Below, piece after piece: positions 17,437-27,537 of a DNA stretch of 64,000 bases. The DNA comes from an uncultured beta proteobacterium. Lineage in GTDB: Bacteria; Pseudomonadota; Gammaproteobacteria; Burkholderiales; Burkholderiaceae_C. The DNA lies in NCBI GenBank assembly GCA_903845935.1, contig CAIMZI010000021.1, positions 1 to 64,000 on the forward strand, read 5' to 3'. The notes under the pieces are model-generated. The model was not told where the DNA came from, did no database searches, and saw only the letters and a program-made list of their open reading frames with translations. Position numbers and translations under genes: made by a program. Within the stretch, counting starts at the first letter, position 1; every line of letters starts with the position of its first letter.

Positions 17437-18594
17437 CTAGCCGCCTATATAGCTCATCTCGACCCTGCGTTTGCCATCGCCGGGGGGCGCAGCAGCTTCG
17501 GAGCCGCGCAGTTCGGAGTAGCGGTCGCTGCGTTCGCCCCAAATATGGGCGATTGCCGATGCCAGTTCGGCGTCGGATTGTTCACCTCGTACCAGATCGC
17601 GCAGGTTGTGGCCTTGTGAGGCAAACAAACAGAGATAGAGCTGGCCCTCGGTGGACAGTCGCGCGCGGTTGCAATCCGAGCAAAAGGCTTGCGTCACGCT
17701 GCTGATCACGCCAATTTCGCCGGCCACAGCGTCGTGCCCGCCCCGGCCATCCGCATAGCCCCAGCGCTGGGCGGTTTCACCCGGCTGCGCCGCTTCCAGG
17801 GGAATCAGTGGAAGCTCCTGTTGCAACAGGGCAATCACCTCAGCCGAGGGCAGCACGTCGTTCATGCGCCAGCCGTTGGTGGCGCCCACATCCATGTATT
17901 CAATAAAGCGCAGGACTATGCCTGTGCCCCGGAAGTGCCTGGCCATGGGCAGAATTTGATGGTCATTGGTGCCCCGCTTGACCACCATGTTGACCTTGAT
18001 GGGCCCCAGGCCCGCCGCCTGTGCGGCCGCTATCCCGTCCAGTACATCCTGCACCGGAAAGTTCACATCGTTCATGGCGCGGAACACGGCGTCATCCAGC
18101 CCGTCCAGACTGACGGTAAGGCGATTGAGTCCTGCTGCCTTGAGCGCCGCCGCCTTGCGCTTGAGCAGCGAGCCATTGGTGGTGAGCGTCAGGTCCAGCG
18201 TTCGGCCTTCGGGTGTATGCAACGCCGCCAGTTGCGCAATCAATATTTCTATATTTTTGCGCAGCAGCGGTTCGCCCCCTGTGAGACGGATTTTTTGCAC
18301 GCCATGCGCCGCAAATTGTCCGGCAATGCGGGTGATTTCCTCGAATGTCAGCAGCGCGGAATGCGGCAGATAGGGATAGTCCTTGGTGAAAACATCCTTG
18401 GGCATGCAGTAGCTGCAGCGAAAGTTGCAGCGGTCGGTCACGCTGATGCGCAAGTCCCGCAGCGCCCGGCCGCGCCTGTCCGTCAGCAAACCGGTGGCTG
18501 GTGTCAGTGCACCGAATGTCAGCGCGCCTGCCGAGGGCGCGCGCGCACGTTGGTCGATCAGTGGAATGACGCGTTGGGGTGAATTTTCTGCCAT
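17437..18594 (-). CDS. moaA: GTP 3',8-cyclase (molybdenum cofactor biosynthesis protein A)
   Basis: A 385-residue radical SAM enzyme for the first step of molybdopterin synthesis. The SAM-binding cluster cysteines are C56, C60 and C63 in CNFRCSYC. The C-terminal GTP-binding cluster is seen in [11 protein letters not shown]...YLCLFA, and the protein ends in the conserved Gly-Gly (SYIGG) needed for activity. It has a longer N-terminus than E. coli MoaA (329). It starts an operon with mobA and moeA. moaC, moaD and moaE are not in the window. Confidence 0.96.
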   Translation of the reverse strand: MAENSPQRVIPLIDQRARAPSAGALTFGALTPATGLLTDRRGRALRDLRISVTDRCNFRCSYCMPKDVFTKDYPYLPHSALLTFEEITRIAGQFAAHGVQKIRLTGGEPLLRKNIEILIAQLAALHTPEGRTLDLTLTTNGSLLKRKAAALKAAGLNRLTVSLDGLDDAVFRAMNDVNFPVQDVLDGIAAAQAAGLGPIKVNMVVKRGTNDHQILPMARHFRGTGIVLRFIEYMDVGATNGWRMNDVLPSAEVIALLQQELPLIPLEAAQPGETAQRWGYADGRGGHDAVAGEIGVISSVTQAFCSDCNRARLSTEGQLYLCLFASQGHNLRDLVRGEQSDAELASAIAHIWGERSDRYSELRGSEAAAPPGDGKRRVEMSYIGG

Positions 18595-18597
18595 GCC

Positions 18598-19230
18598 CTA
18601 TTGTCGGCTCAGTGGCTGGTAACCGTGGCGCGCGGCAATAACCACGGCTTGGGTGCGGTTTTGTACATCGAACTGGCGCAGAATGGCCGCCACATGGCTC
18701 TTAACGGTTTCTTCAGAGACCCGCAAATGGTCTGCAATTTCACGGTTGGACTGGCCATCGAGCAGGCAGCGCAGCACCAGTTCTTGTCGCTGTGTGAGGG
18801 CGGGCCCCTCGGTCACCTTCTCGGCAATGGAAGTGCTGGCGTTGAGTTCGGAGGGCAGGTAGATGTCGCCATTGAGCACATTGCGCACGGCGCGCAGCAA
18901 CTCGTCACTGACGCTGGACTTGGTGACAAAACCGGCTGCACCCGCTTGCAGCACCTGACGCATGATATGGGTATTGGCCGAGCCTGACAAAAGTACAACG
19001 GGCAATTCCGGATGCCGCTCGCCAAAGATGGGCAAGGCATCCAGACCGTTCATGTCCGGCAAGTGGTAATCCAGCAACACCAGATCGAGATCGCCATGGG
19101 TTTGAGCCAGGCCAAAGGCTTGGGCACAGGTTCCAGCCTGCAGCACCTCTAGGTCCTCATCCAGGCCTTTAAGCACCTGGCGAAGCCCTTCTCGCACCAA
19201 GGCGTGGTCATCAACGACGAGTATTTTCAC
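18598..19230 (-). CDS. NarL/FixJ-type response regulator
   Basis: A 210-residue cytoplasmic regulator. The receiver domain (1-120) has acidic Asp7/Asp8 and phospho-acceptor Asp54 in LLDYHLPDMNG. A LuxR-type helix-turn-helix follows, with LTQRQELVLRCLLDGQSN and SEETVKSHVAAIL. GTG 19230 is the start because the receiver fold begins there; the frame continues upstream without homology. No sensor kinase is adjacent, so it is an orphan regulator. It ends three bases before moaA, which may reflect co-transcription with the molybdenum cofactor genes. Confidence 0.87.
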   Translation of the reverse strand: MKILVVDDHALVREGLRQVLKGLDEDLEVLQAGTCAQAFGLAQTHGDLDLVLLDYHLPDMNGLDALPIFGERHPELPVVLLSGSANTHIMRQVLQAGAAGFVTKSSVSDELLRAVRNVLNGDIYLPSELNASTSIAEKVTEGPALTQRQELVLRCLLDGQSNREIADHLRVSEETVKSHVAAILRQFDVQNRTQAVVIAARHGYQPLSRQ

Positions 19231-19329
19231 CAGCGACTCTTTATTTTTAGGACGACTTGATTGATTACATGTCAATGCTAGTGCATTTTGAATCCGCAGG
19301 CATACAAATTCTTTCGCCAGTGAAAATAA

Positions 19330-19356
19330 CAAGGCCCGCTTGCGCGGGCCTTGCAA
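19330..19356 (-). terminator. Terminator of hppA
   Basis: A perfect 10-base stem (CAAGGCCCGC / GCGGGCCTTG) with a four-base loop lies 20 bases past the hppA stop. On the minus strand it is followed by TTATTTTC. Confidence 0.75.
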
Positions 19357-19374
19357 AAACCATTGTTGCGTCAA

Positions 19375-21438
19375 TTAAACGCCGTGGAGCTTCATCATGA
19401 GCGGCACGATCAACAAGGCCACGATATTGATGATCTTGATCAGCGGGTTCACGGCCGGGCCGGCCGTGTCCTTGTAGGGGTCGCCCACCGTGTCGCCGGT
19501 GACGGCAGCCTTGTGAGTCTCAGAGCCCTTGCCGCCAAAGTTGCCATCCTCGATGTACTTCTTGGCATTGTCCCAGGCGCCGCCGCCGGTACACATGGAG
19601 ATGGCTACAAACAGACCGGTCACGATGGTGCCCATCAGCAGGCCGCCCAGGGCCGCTGGCCCGAGGATCAGACCGACCAGGATAGGAGCCACTACGGGCA
19701 ACAGGCTGGGGATCATCATTTCCTTGATGGCAGCGCTGGTGAGCATGTCCACCGCGGTGTCGTACTCGGGCTTGCCGGTACCGTCCATGATGCCCTTGAT
19801 GTCGCGGAACTGGCGGCGCACTTCCACCACCACCGCGCCCGCTGCGCGGCCCACGGCTTCCATGGCCATGGCACCAAACAGGTAGGGAATCAGACCGCCA
19901 ATGAACAGGCCGATGATGACCATAGGATCACTCAGGTCGAACTTGACGTGGCTGCCCAGGCCCTCGAGCTTGTGGGTGTAGTCAGCAAACAGCACCAGGG
20001 CGGCCAGACCTGCCGAACCGATGGCATAGCCCTTGGTCACGGCCTTGGTGGTGTTGCCCACGGCGTCTAGCGGGTCGGTGATGTCACGCACGCCGGCCGG
20101 GAGTTCGGCCATTTCAGCAATACCGCCGGCGTTGTCGGTGATGGGGCCGTAGGCGTCCAGGGCTACCACAATGCCGGCCATGCTCAGCATGGAGGTGGCG
20201 GCGATGGCGATGCCGTAAAGACCAGCCAGCGCAAAGGCCGAGTAGATCGCAGCACAGACAAACAGCACCGGCCAGGCGGTGGAGCGCATGGAAACACCCA
20301 GGCCAGCAATGATGTTGGTGCCGTGACCGGTGGTGGAGGCTTGTGCAATGTGGCGCACCGGAGCGTATTGCGTGCCGGTGTAGTACTCGGTAATCCAGAC
20401 CAGGGCGCCGGTCAGGATCAGGCCCACAGCGCAGGCGCCGAACAGAGAGCTTGAGGTGATGACGCGTCCATCAGCCAGGGTCAGGGCGGTGGGGAATAGC
20501 GACTGCGTCACAAAGTAGAAGGCAATCAGCGACAAGATACCGGCCACGGCCAGACCCTTGTACAGGGCCGGCATCACGTTCTTCATGCCGGGCGAGGCCT
20601 TGACGAAGAAGCAACCGATGATGGACGCCACGATGGACACGGCGCCCAGGCTCAAGGGGTAGAGCACGGCATTGGGGCCACCGGCGCCCAGCAGCAGGGC
20701 GCCCAGCACCATGGTGGCGATCAGCGTGACGGCATAGGTTTCAAACAGGTCGGCCGCCATACCGGCGCAGTCGCCCACGTTGTCGCCCACATTGTCGGCA
20801 ATCACGGCCGGGTTGCGCGGGTCATCTTCCGGGATGCCAGCCTCGACCTTGCCGACCAGATCGGCGCCTACGTCAGCGCCCTTTGTGAAAATGCCGCCGC
20901 CCAGACGGGCGAAGATGGAAATCAGCGAGGATCCAAAGGCAAATCCGATCAGCGGATTGAGCTTGGCGGCTGTGACCGCGCCGTCCGGCACCAGAAACAT
21001 GTAAAAGCCCGTCACCCCCAGCAGGCCCAGGCCGACCACCAGCATGCCGGTGATGGCGCCGCCGCGAAATGCCACGTCCAGCGCCGGCCCAATGCCCTTG
21101 GTGGCGGCCTGTGCGGTACGCACATTGGCGCGCACCGACACATTCATGCCGATAAAGCCGCAGGCGCCCGAGAGCACCGCGCCCAGCACAAAGCCGACCG
21201 AACTCATGGGGTCCAGAAACACCGCAATCAGGATCGCCAGCACCACGCCGACCATCGCAATGGTGCGGTATTGGCGTGAAAGATAGGCGGCAGCGCCGGT
21301 CTGAATGGCGGCCGCAATCTCCTGCATCCTCGCGTTGCCTGCATCCTGGGAAAGAATCCAACTGCGTGCCCAAACGCCGTACACCACGGCGATCAAGCCA
21401 CATACAAGCGCCAATGTCAGCGCTGAGTTACCCATCAT
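19375..21438 (-). CDS. hppA: K+-insensitive proton-pumping membrane pyrophosphatase
   Basis: A 687-residue integral membrane enzyme with about 16 helices that couples pyrophosphate hydrolysis to H+ export. The pyrophosphate-binding motif is seen in [18 protein letters not shown] and the Asp-rich [33 protein letters not shown] has Lys at the position that is Ala in K+-dependent enzymes, which marks the K+-independent H+-pumping type. The start is ATG 21438, preceded by AAGGAGA at good spacing; an upstream extension to 21474 has no support. It is divergent from soluble ppa. Confidence 0.95.
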   Translation of the reverse strand: MMGNSALTLALVCGLIAVVYGVWARSWILSQDAGNARMQEIAAAIQTGAAAYLSRQYRTIAMVGVVLAILIAVFLDPMSSVGFVLGAVLSGACGFIGMNVSVRANVRTAQAATKGIGPALDVAFRGGAITGMLVVGLGLLGVTGFYMFLVPDGAVTAAKLNPLIGFAFGSSLISIFARLGGGIFTKGADVGADLVGKVEAGIPEDDPRNPAVIADNVGDNVGDCAGMAADLFETYAVTLIATMVLGALLLGAGGPNAVLYPLSLGAVSIVASIIGCFFVKASPGMKNVMPALYKGLAVAGILSLIAFYFVTQSLFPTALTLADGRVITSSSLFGACAVGLILTGALVWITEYYTGTQYAPVRHIAQASTTGHGTNIIAGLGVSMRSTAWPVLFVCAAIYSAFALAGLYGIAIAATSMLSMAGIVVALDAYGPITDNAGGIAEMAELPAGVRDITDPLDAVGNTTKAVTKGYAIGSAGLAALVLFADYTHKLEGLGSHVKFDLSDPMVIIGLFIGGLIPYLFGAMAMEAVGRAAGAVVVEVRRQFRDIKGIMDGTGKPEYDTAVDMLTSAAIKEMMIPSLLPVVAPILVGLILGPAALGGLLMGTIVTGLFVAISMCTGGGAWDNAKKYIEDGNFGGKGSETHKAAVTGDTVGDPYKDTAGPAVNPLIKIINIVALLIVPLMMKLHGV

Positions 21439-21523
21439 ATGAAGTCTCCTTGTTGATTCGCAAAAAAGGGCCAACGCATGCGCTGTCCCGCTGCGTTGCT
21501 TCCTCGTTGCTCCTGCTCAACAT

Positions 21524-21536
21524 TTCTCCAGGAGAA
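21524..21536. promoter_or_regulatory. 13-bp palindrome upstream of hppA
   Basis: TTCTCC-A-GGAGAA is a perfect palindrome about 85 bases upstream of the hppA ATG in the hppA/ppa divergent region. It may be an operator. No regulator is known. Confidence 0.3.
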
Positions 21537-21609
21537 GATTGGCCAACCGGCGAACTGTAGCGTTAAAAAATGACGCTTATGGCTAATCGCAAGGGCGGAG
21601 TCAGTAAAA

Positions 21610-21625
21610 TCAGGGTTAATCCTGA
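21610..21625. promoter_or_regulatory. 16-bp inverted repeat upstream of ppa
   Basis: TCAGG-GTTAAT-CCTGA is a near-perfect inverted repeat centred about 42 bases before the ppa ATG in the same divergent region. It could be an operator for ppa, hppA or both. Confidence 0.3.
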
Positions 21626-21659
21626 CAGTTTTTGATTTTCATCAGTAAAGAGACCATCT

Positions 21660-22196
21660 ATGTCCTTAGACAACGTGACCCCCGGCCCCAAGTGCCCCGA
21701 AGAATTCAATGTGATCATCGAAATTCCGATGAATGCCGATCCGGTGAAGTACGAAGTGGATAAGGCTACAGGCGCTATTTTTGTGGACCGTTTCATGAGC
21801 ACGGCCATGCATTACCCCACCAACTATGGCTATGTACCCAAGACCATGTCGGGCGATGGCGATCCGGTGGACGTGCTGGTGATTACACCCGTGCCCCTGA
21901 TTCCCGGAGTCGTGGTGCCCTGTCGCGTTATCGGTATTCTGATGATGGAAGACGAGGCCGGTATGGACGGCAAGGTGCTGGCCGTGCCCACCAACAAGAT
22001 TCTGTCGCTCTACAGCCGCTGGGAAAAGCCGGAAGACCTTCAGCCCCTGCGCCTGAAGACAATCGCCCACTTCTTTGAGCACTACAAAGACCTGGAAGAA
22101 GGCAAGTGGGTCAAGATCATTGGTTGGGAAGGCCCAGACGCTGCCCGTAAGGAAATCATGGACGGCATTGCTGCCTACAACAAGCTGCAAGCCTGA
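21660..22196 (+). CDS. ppa: Inorganic pyrophosphatase (soluble, family I)
   Basis: A 178-residue cytoplasmic enzyme hydrolysing PPi to two phosphates. The family I signature DGDPVDVLV carries the metal-binding aspartates. The start [10 protein letters not shown] and the substrate loop [15 protein letters not shown] match the family, as does the length. It is divergent from hppA, so the two ways of removing PPi (heat-releasing and proton-pumping) share one intergenic region. Confidence 0.96.
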   Translation: MSLDNVTPGPKCPEEFNVIIEIPMNADPVKYEVDKATGAIFVDRFMSTAMHYPTNYGYVPKTMSGDGDPVDVLVITPVPLIPGVVVPCRVIGILMMEDEAGMDGKVLAVPTNKILSLYSRWEKPEDLQPLRLKTIAHFFEHYKDLEEGKWVKIIGWEGPDAARKEIMDGIAAYNKLQA

Positions 22197-22209
22197 TAGG
22201 CAACGCGCG

Positions 22210-23397
22210 CTAGTCCTTGCGAAAGGGCGTGCGTGTGTCCAGGTCATCCATGTAGTTCGCTATGCCATTGCCTTCTCTTTCCAAGAAGTTGGCGATGGCG
22301 TCGCTGAATTGCGGGTGGGCGACCCAGTGGGCGCTGCTGGTCTTGACCGGCAGCAGTGCACGCGCCATCTTGTGCTCGCCCTGTGCTCCGCCTTCAAAGC
22401 GCTGGTAGCCATTGGCAATGCACCAATCGAGCGGCTGGTAATAGCAGGCTTCAAAGTGCAGGCAGTCCACCCGTTCCAGCGCACCCCAGTAGCGGCCATA
22501 AGCTACTTTTTCCAGCCTGGGATCCGATGCCACTAAGCTGTTGGCGCGATAGCTGCCAATGCCAATCAGGCTGCTGGCAATCGCTTGACCGTCGCGCTGG
22601 GCAATAAATAGCAACCAGTTTTCCGGCATGTCCTGGGCCATGCGCTTGAAAAAGCCAGGATTCAGGTAGGGCGCATTGCCATGTTCCAGGTAGGTGCGTT
22701 CATAGCAGCGGTAGAAAAAGTCCCAGTCTTGTGGGCTGATTTCTATACCCTCGGCGCAGCGAAAAGTCACACCGGCCTCAAGGACCTTGCGCCGTTCCTG
22801 TCGGATTTTTTTGCGCTTTTCCTGGGACAGCGAGGCCAGGAAGGCATCGAAGTCGGCATAGCCTGGTGCCGTGTTGGTCCAGTGAAACTGCACGGTGTGG
22901 CGCAGCATCAAACCGGCCTGCGCGCAGGCCGCGATATCGTCCTGGGCACCAAACAGCAGGTGCAGGGAAGATAGCCTCCATTGGTGGCATAGGTCCACCA
23001 GCGTTCGTACCAGTTCAGCCCGCGCCTGCGCATCACGCGCCAGCAATCTGCTGCCTGGCACTGGGGTAAAGGGCACGGCCACCACGGCTTTGGGGTAGTA
23101 GGGCAGGCCGTGCTGCTGGTAGGCGTTGGCCCAGGCCCAGTCAAACACATACTCCCCCATGGAATGGCCTTTCACGTAGAGCGCGGCAGCGGCGGCCAGC
23201 CCCTGGTCATCGCTTAAGGTCACAAAACGAGGCTCCCAGCCGGTGCGCGTGCAGGCACTGCCGCTGGTATGCAGCGCGCTCAGGTAGGCATGACGCATAA
23301 ACGGCGTGGCATGAGACTGCTCCTGAAGCAAGCCGTCCCAGGCCTGCGCGTCGAGTTCCAGCGGCGAAGTCGCGACCTGAATGACATAATCATTCAT
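22210..23397 (-). CDS. FemAB/GNAT-like protein of the DUF482 family
   Basis: A 395-residue protein with the DUF482 (peptidogalycan biosynthesis/FemAB-like) features: AWDGLLQEQSHATPFMRHAYL near the start, LSSLHLLFGAQDD, SQEKRKKIRQERRKV, and a C-terminal YQRFEGGAQGEHKMARALLP. The fold is an acyl-CoA N-acyltransferase type, but the substrate is not known. The start is ATG 23397, which matches the family; the frame is open to 23541 into the divergent nadE gene. It is convergent with ppa. Confidence 0.8.
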   Translation of the reverse strand: MNDYVIQVATSPLELDAQAWDGLLQEQSHATPFMRHAYLSALHTSGSACTRTGWEPRFVTLSDDQGLAAAAALYVKGHSMGEYVFDWAWANAYQQHGLPYYPKAVVAVPFTPVPGSRLLARDAQARAELVRTLVDLCHQWRLSSLHLLFGAQDDIAACAQAGLMLRHTVQFHWTNTAPGYADFDAFLASLSQEKRKKIRQERRKVLEAGVTFRCAEGIEISPQDWDFFYRCYERTYLEHGNAPYLNPGFFKRMAQDMPENWLLFIAQRDGQAIASSLIGIGSYRANSLVASDPRLEKVAYGRYWGALERVDCLHFEACYYQPLDWCIANGYQRFEGGAQGEHKMARALLPVKTSSAHWVAHPQFSDAIANFLEREGNGIANYMDDLDTRTPFRKD

Positions 23398-23454
23398 GCT
23401 CTGCTCCCGGGCACGACGGTCCCATCTCTCTTGGGGCTGCTTACAAAGTGGTTC

Positions 23455-25134
23455 ATGACTCTCAAACTGTGCGTTGCGCAACTTAATTTTTTCGTTGGTG
23501 ATTTGGACGGCAATGTCCGCAAAATAGTGGATGCGGCGCACCAGGCCTATGCCAGCGGCGCCCGCTTGCTGCTGACACCCGAATTGTCTCTGTGCGGCTA
23601 TGCCGCCGAAGACCTTTTCTTGCGTCCTGCCTTCATTCAGGCCTGTGATGATGCCTTGTTGCGCTTGGCCTCGCAGTTGGCTGGGTTAAAAGGCATGGCC
23701 GTGGTGGTCGGGCATCCCACGGGAGGCACCGAGACGCGCACCCGTTCGGTTGCAACCCAGCGTCGCTTCAACGCGGCCAGCGTGTTGCGCGAAGGCCAGG
23801 TGGTGGCCAGCTATGCCAAGCGCGAGTTGCCCAATTACCAAGTGTTTGACGAGCGCCGTTATTTTCAACCGGGTGATGGCGTATGCGTATTTGAAGCAGG
23901 TGAGGGTGCCGATAGCGTTCGTGTGGGCCTGTTGATTTGCGAAGATGCCTGGTTTGAAGAGCCGGCAAAACTGGCAAGGCAAGCGGGCGCACAGCTGCTG
24001 GCAGTGATCAACGCGTCGCCCTTTCATATCGGCAAGGGCTATGAGCGTGAGGCCGTGATGGCGCAGCGTGTGCAAGCCACCGGTCTGCCCCTGGTCTACG
24101 CCCATCTGGTCGGTGGCCAGGACGAGGTGGTGTTTGAAGGCCATTCGTTTGCACTGAATTCCGATGCGTCGCTTGCCGGACGTGCCAGCAGCTTCAAGGA
24201 GCAACTGTTTGAGTTGCAGTTGGATCAGGGGCCGAATGGTTTGCGCCTCACGGGCGGCGTGGAGCCGGTGCGCAGTCCGGAAGCGGATCTGTGGGACGCG
24301 CTGGTGCTGGGCGTGCGCGACTACATTGGCAAGAATGGCTTTCCGGGTGTCTTGCTGGGCTTGTCCGGTGGCATTGACTCGGCCCTGGTGCTGGCGGTGG
24401 CGGTGGACGCCCTGGGTGCCTCAAAAGTGCGCACCGTCATGATGCCCTCACCTTATACGGCGGATATAAGTTGGCTGGATGCACGCGAGATGGCCCAGTG
24501 CATGGGCGTGCGCTACGACGAGATTTCCATAGTGCCGGAATTTGAGGCCTTCAAGGCCTCGCTGGCGGGCGAGTTCGCTGGCCTGGCGCTGGACGCCACC
24601 GAAGAAAACATTCAGGCCCGCATTCGTGGCACCTTGCTGATGGCGCTGAGCAACAAGTTTGGCAGCATTGTGCTGACCACGGGCAACAAGTCGGAGATGG
24701 CGACGGGCTATTGCACGCTGTATGGCGATATGGCCGGCGGCTTTGCGGTGATCAAGGATCTGGCCAAGACTCAGGTCTTTAGAATGGCTCGCTGGCGCAA
24801 TGCCCATGATCCCTACGACACCTGCGCCAATCCCATACCGGATCGCATCATCACGCGCGCCCCCAGCGCGGAGTTGCGCCCTGATCAGACCGACCAGGAC
24901 AGCCTGCCGCCCTACGACATTTTGGATGCGATTGTGGAGCGCTACATGGAAAACGACGAAAGCATAGACGCACTCATCGCGGACGGCTTTTCCAAGGAAG
25001 ACGTAGAGAAGGTGACGCGCCTGATCAAGGTCAACGAATACAAGCGCCGCCAATCGCCCGTGGGTATTCGGGTTACCCACCGCAGTTTTGGCAAGGATTG
25101 GCGGTATCCTATAACTAACCGCTTTAGGGCCTGA
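23455..25134 (+). CDS. nadE: Glutamine-dependent NAD+ synthetase
   Basis: A 559-residue enzyme making NAD+ from deamido-NAD+ with glutamine. An N-terminal nitrilase-type glutaminase domain (residues 1 to about 260; Glu in TPELSLCGYAAED, Lys in YAKRELPNY, Cys in LICEDAWF) is joined to a C-terminal synthetase with the ATP pyrophosphatase loop LSGGIDSALVL. The end, FGKDWRYPITNRFRA, is typical. The start MTLKLCVAQLNFFVGD is placed at ATG 23455; the frame is open upstream. glnB follows 18 bases later and probably shares the transcript. Confidence 0.96.
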   Translation: MTLKLCVAQLNFFVGDLDGNVRKIVDAAHQAYASGARLLLTPELSLCGYAAEDLFLRPAFIQACDDALLRLASQLAGLKGMAVVVGHPTGGTETRTRSVATQRRFNAASVLREGQVVASYAKRELPNYQVFDERRYFQPGDGVCVFEAGEGADSVRVGLLICEDAWFEEPAKLARQAGAQLLAVINASPFHIGKGYEREAVMAQRVQATGLPLVYAHLVGGQDEVVFEGHSFALNSDASLAGRASSFKEQLFELQLDQGPNGLRLTGGVEPVRSPEADLWDALVLGVRDYIGKNGFPGVLLGLSGGIDSALVLAVAVDALGASKVRTVMMPSPYTADISWLDAREMAQCMGVRYDEISIVPEFEAFKASLAGEFAGLALDATEENIQARIRGTLLMALSNKFGSIVLTTGNKSEMATGYCTLYGDMAGGFAVIKDLAKTQVFRMARWRNAHDPYDTCANPIPDRIITRAPSAELRPDQTDQDSLPPYDILDAIVERYMENDESIDALIADGFSKEDVEKVTRLIKVNEYKRRQSPVGIRVTHRSFGKDWRYPITNRFRA

Positions 25135-25491
<357 letters not shown>

Positions 25492-25521
25492 AGCTCTACA
25501 AAGCCGGATATTTGGCTGTGC

Positions 25522-25920
25522 TCACGCCAGATGCTGGTAGAGCGCGGCCAGCCACACGCAGGCGCAAAAAATCAGACTGAGCAGCACGGCTGCGCTGCCC
25601 ATGTCCTTGGCTCGCTTTGAGAGGTCATGCCATTCGGGGCCAACCCGGTCGATGGCGGTTTCAACGGCCGTGTTCAGCAGTTCAACCACCATCAAGGCGA
25701 TCACGCTACCGGCCAGCAAGGCGGTTTCGATCCAGTTGGATCCCAGCCAAAATGAAAGCGGCAACAAGACCATTGCGGCTAGTACCTCTTGGCGAAAAGC
25801 GATTTCACCCCAGCCGGCGCGCAAGCCGGCAACTGAATAGCCAGTTGCATGCCAGACACGGCTAAGGCCCTTGCGTTCCTTTTGCGGGTTCACCACGGCG
25901 GTTGGGTCTGGAGCTTGCAT
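25522..25920 (-). CDS. dgkA: Diacylglycerol kinase
   Basis: A 132-residue inner-membrane enzyme that phosphorylates diacylglycerol to phosphatidate. It has three membrane helices after an amphipathic N-terminus, and the signature VVELLNTAVETAIDRV with its catalytic and metal-binding glutamates. The length is close to E. coli DgkA (122). It lies 13 bases downstream of the RDD gene and is the last gene in the sigma factor operon, which hints at envelope-lipid control by that system. Confidence 0.93.
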   Translation of the reverse strand: MQAPDPTAVVNPQKERKGLSRVWHATGYSVAGLRAGWGEIAFRQEVLAAMVLLPLSFWLGSNWIETALLAGSVIALMVVELLNTAVETAIDRVGPEWHDLSKRAKDMGSAAVLLSLIFCACVWLAALYQHLA

Positions 25921-25933
25921 GGGGTTTGGTTTA

Positions 25934-26410
25934 TCAGCTTCGAGGCTGCGAGCTTACCAGCCGCGTGCCGGCCCAGACGTCGTGCCAGAACTGGCCTTGT
26001 GGCTGAAACCGGCTGAGCAGGGCCCAGACCGCTATCCAGCCCCCTACGATAAGGCCCAGCTCCGATCCCGTGAGGTGGAACGGTGCGGCTGCAATCAAGG
26101 GCGGTAGAAACCAGACCCAAGCCAAGAGATAGCGCCCCAGCGCCCGCGCTTGGCTGATGGGATTGCCGACACGATCCACCACACGGACATTCCAGGTCTT
26201 CATTGCCAAGGTCTGGCCCTTGGCCCAAAACCAGACGAAGTAAATCCCGAAGATGACGAACAGGAATGCCTGCAGTGCATTGCGGTTGTCCATGGCATTG
26301 CGCGTCTGGCTGAGCGTGCCAAACAGGTAGCCAGCAATAAAGACTACGCCGAACATCAACATCCCTTCATAGGCCCAACAGGCCATTCGGCGCCAGATTC
26401 CGGGTGCCAT
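25934..26410 (-). CDS. RDD family membrane protein
   Basis: A 158-residue protein with an RDD domain: RRMACWAYEGMLMFGVVF, then WNVRVVDRVGNPISQARALGRYLLAW, a typical second half. It has about four membrane segments. RDD proteins are proposed ion transporters or membrane anchors, but function is mostly unknown. Its ATG overlaps the stop of the DUF3106 gene by one base (TGATG), so the two are likely translated together. Confidence 0.85.
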   Translation of the reverse strand: MAPGIWRRMACWAYEGMLMFGVVFIAGYLFGTLSQTRNAMDNRNALQAFLFVIFGIYFVWFWAKGQTLAMKTWNVRVVDRVGNPISQARALGRYLLAWVWFLPPLIAAAPFHLTGSELGLIVGGWIAVWALLSRFQPQGQFWHDVWAGTRLVSSQPRS

Positions 26411-27093
26411 CAGGGTTTGGGAGGGGTTGGCTCTGACTCGGCAGCTGGCGCCGGTTCCGCATTCTGCGGCAGTAGCGTATTGCGATTCAGTGGTTTCTGT
26501 TTGGCTGCTGCGGCGCGCTCGGTTTCAGGCGTGTGTCTGGTGACCGGCACCGTGGCCATTTTATCAGGTGCCACCGGTTTGATGGCAACCGCAGCGCCTA
26601 CCGGTTTGACCTTTGCGCCGTCCGCCAGTTTTTTGCGATCTTCCGGACTCAGTGCCTGATAGGCCTTCCAATCGGCTGCGCGGTCTTCCTTGGCAAGGGA
26701 TTTCGTTTGAGCAAAGTTCAAGCGTGCCAGCTCGCGGTCTCTGGGGGAAAGTCCAGCCCACTCCACCATGCGGCTGTGCAGCTTTTCCTGATCCGCGGCG
26801 CCCAGACTGGGGTAAGTCTTTGCTATTGCAAGCCACTTGCGCTTCTGGCCTTCACTCAGGCCGCCCCAGGCCTCTTTCAATGGTTTCAATGCCTGCTGCT
26901 GGGCCTTGCTCAGAGAGGACCATGCGCCGGTAGTCTCGGCTACAGCCGGATTGTTGTTACTTGGCGTCGGGGTTGCCACGGGATGAGCCCACGCAGTCAG
27001 CGGCAACATGGCCATGCACAGCAAGGCCGCGCAACAACTCCCGGCGAATGCGCAATGGCGTATAGGCAAGTTCGAACCTAACCTTGAAAGCAT
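26410..27093 (-). CDS. DUF3106 domain secreted protein
   Basis: A 227-residue protein with a signal peptide (cleavage near LTAWA, about residue 36). The DUF3106 core has short repeats with Trp and Leu: LKPLKEAWGGLSEGQKRKW, AKTYPSLGAADQEKLHSRM and WAGLSPRDRELARLNF. These resemble the pattern of periplasmic stress proteins such as Spy/CpxP-like helical repeats, but that is only a likeness. The C-terminal 80 residues are low-complexity and rich in Pro, Ala and Lys. It is part of the sigma factor operon. Function unknown. Confidence 0.8.
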   Translation of the reverse strand: MLSRLGSNLPIRHCAFAGSCCAALLCMAMLPLTAWAHPVATPTPSNNNPAVAETTGAWSSLSKAQQQALKPLKEAWGGLSEGQKRKWLAIAKTYPSLGAADQEKLHSRMVEWAGLSPRDRELARLNFAQTKSLAKEDRAADWKAYQALSPEDRKKLADGAKVKPVGAAVAIKPVAPDKMATVPVTRHTPETERAAAAKQKPLNRNTLLPQNAEPAPAAESEPTPPKP

Positions 27094-27105
27094 GAAGGTG
27101 ACGGG

Positions 27106-27537
27106 TTAATTGGTTTTGTTGGCTCGCAAATACTGCGCAAACCCTGGATCGACATAGGCAGAAGGCGGCAGCTCATCGGTGAGAAGTTCGGCATCCACTT
27201 CGGCCACTTCCCTTGCGCGCAACTCGTCTTGCAACACGACAATCGTGATCAGCCCAAGCACCAAGGCCAGCAAGGGCAACAGGGACGCAAGCCGATTCCA
27301 GAAACCTTCTTGGTGACCACCCCACTGCAGCACGGCCTCAACGCCAGATACGGAAACCGCAGTGGCGACTTGCATGCTTTCTACTCTGCGCTTTGAAACC
27401 GCTCGATTACGGGCGGCTCTCAGGCGTTCGCTGAAATCGTGAGGAAGCAGATCCGCTCCTTCCGACAAGCGTGCTGCAACTGCCATCCCGAAAGCATCGC
27501 CATCAGCTGCCAAAACATTTTCTGCCCGCGTGTTCAT
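27106..27537 (-). CDS. DUF3619 family protein, possible anti-sigma factor
   Basis: A 143-residue protein with a cytoplasmic N-terminal half, FGMAVAARLSEGADLLPHDFSERL, one membrane helix (LLPLLALVLGLITIVVL, about residues 87-103), and a short acidic C-terminal tail ending YLRANKTN. Its start overlaps the sigma factor stop by four bases (ATGA at 27534-27537). The single-helix design directly after a sigma factor fits an anti-sigma factor; this role is inferred and not shown for the family. Confidence 0.75.
   Translation of the reverse strand: MNTRAENVLAADGDAFGMAVAARLSEGADLLPHDFSERLRAARNRAVSKRRVESMQVATAVSVSGVEAVLQWGGHQEGFWNRLASLLPLLALVLGLITIVVLQDELRAREVAEVDAELLTDELPPSAYVDPGFAQYLRANKTN

Noticed and set aside
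19247-19275. Promoter for the LuxR-type regulator (TTGACA at 19270-19275, minus)
   Set aside because: The -35 is perfect, but the hexamer at 17 bases (TCCTAA) matches the -10 consensus at only two of six positions.
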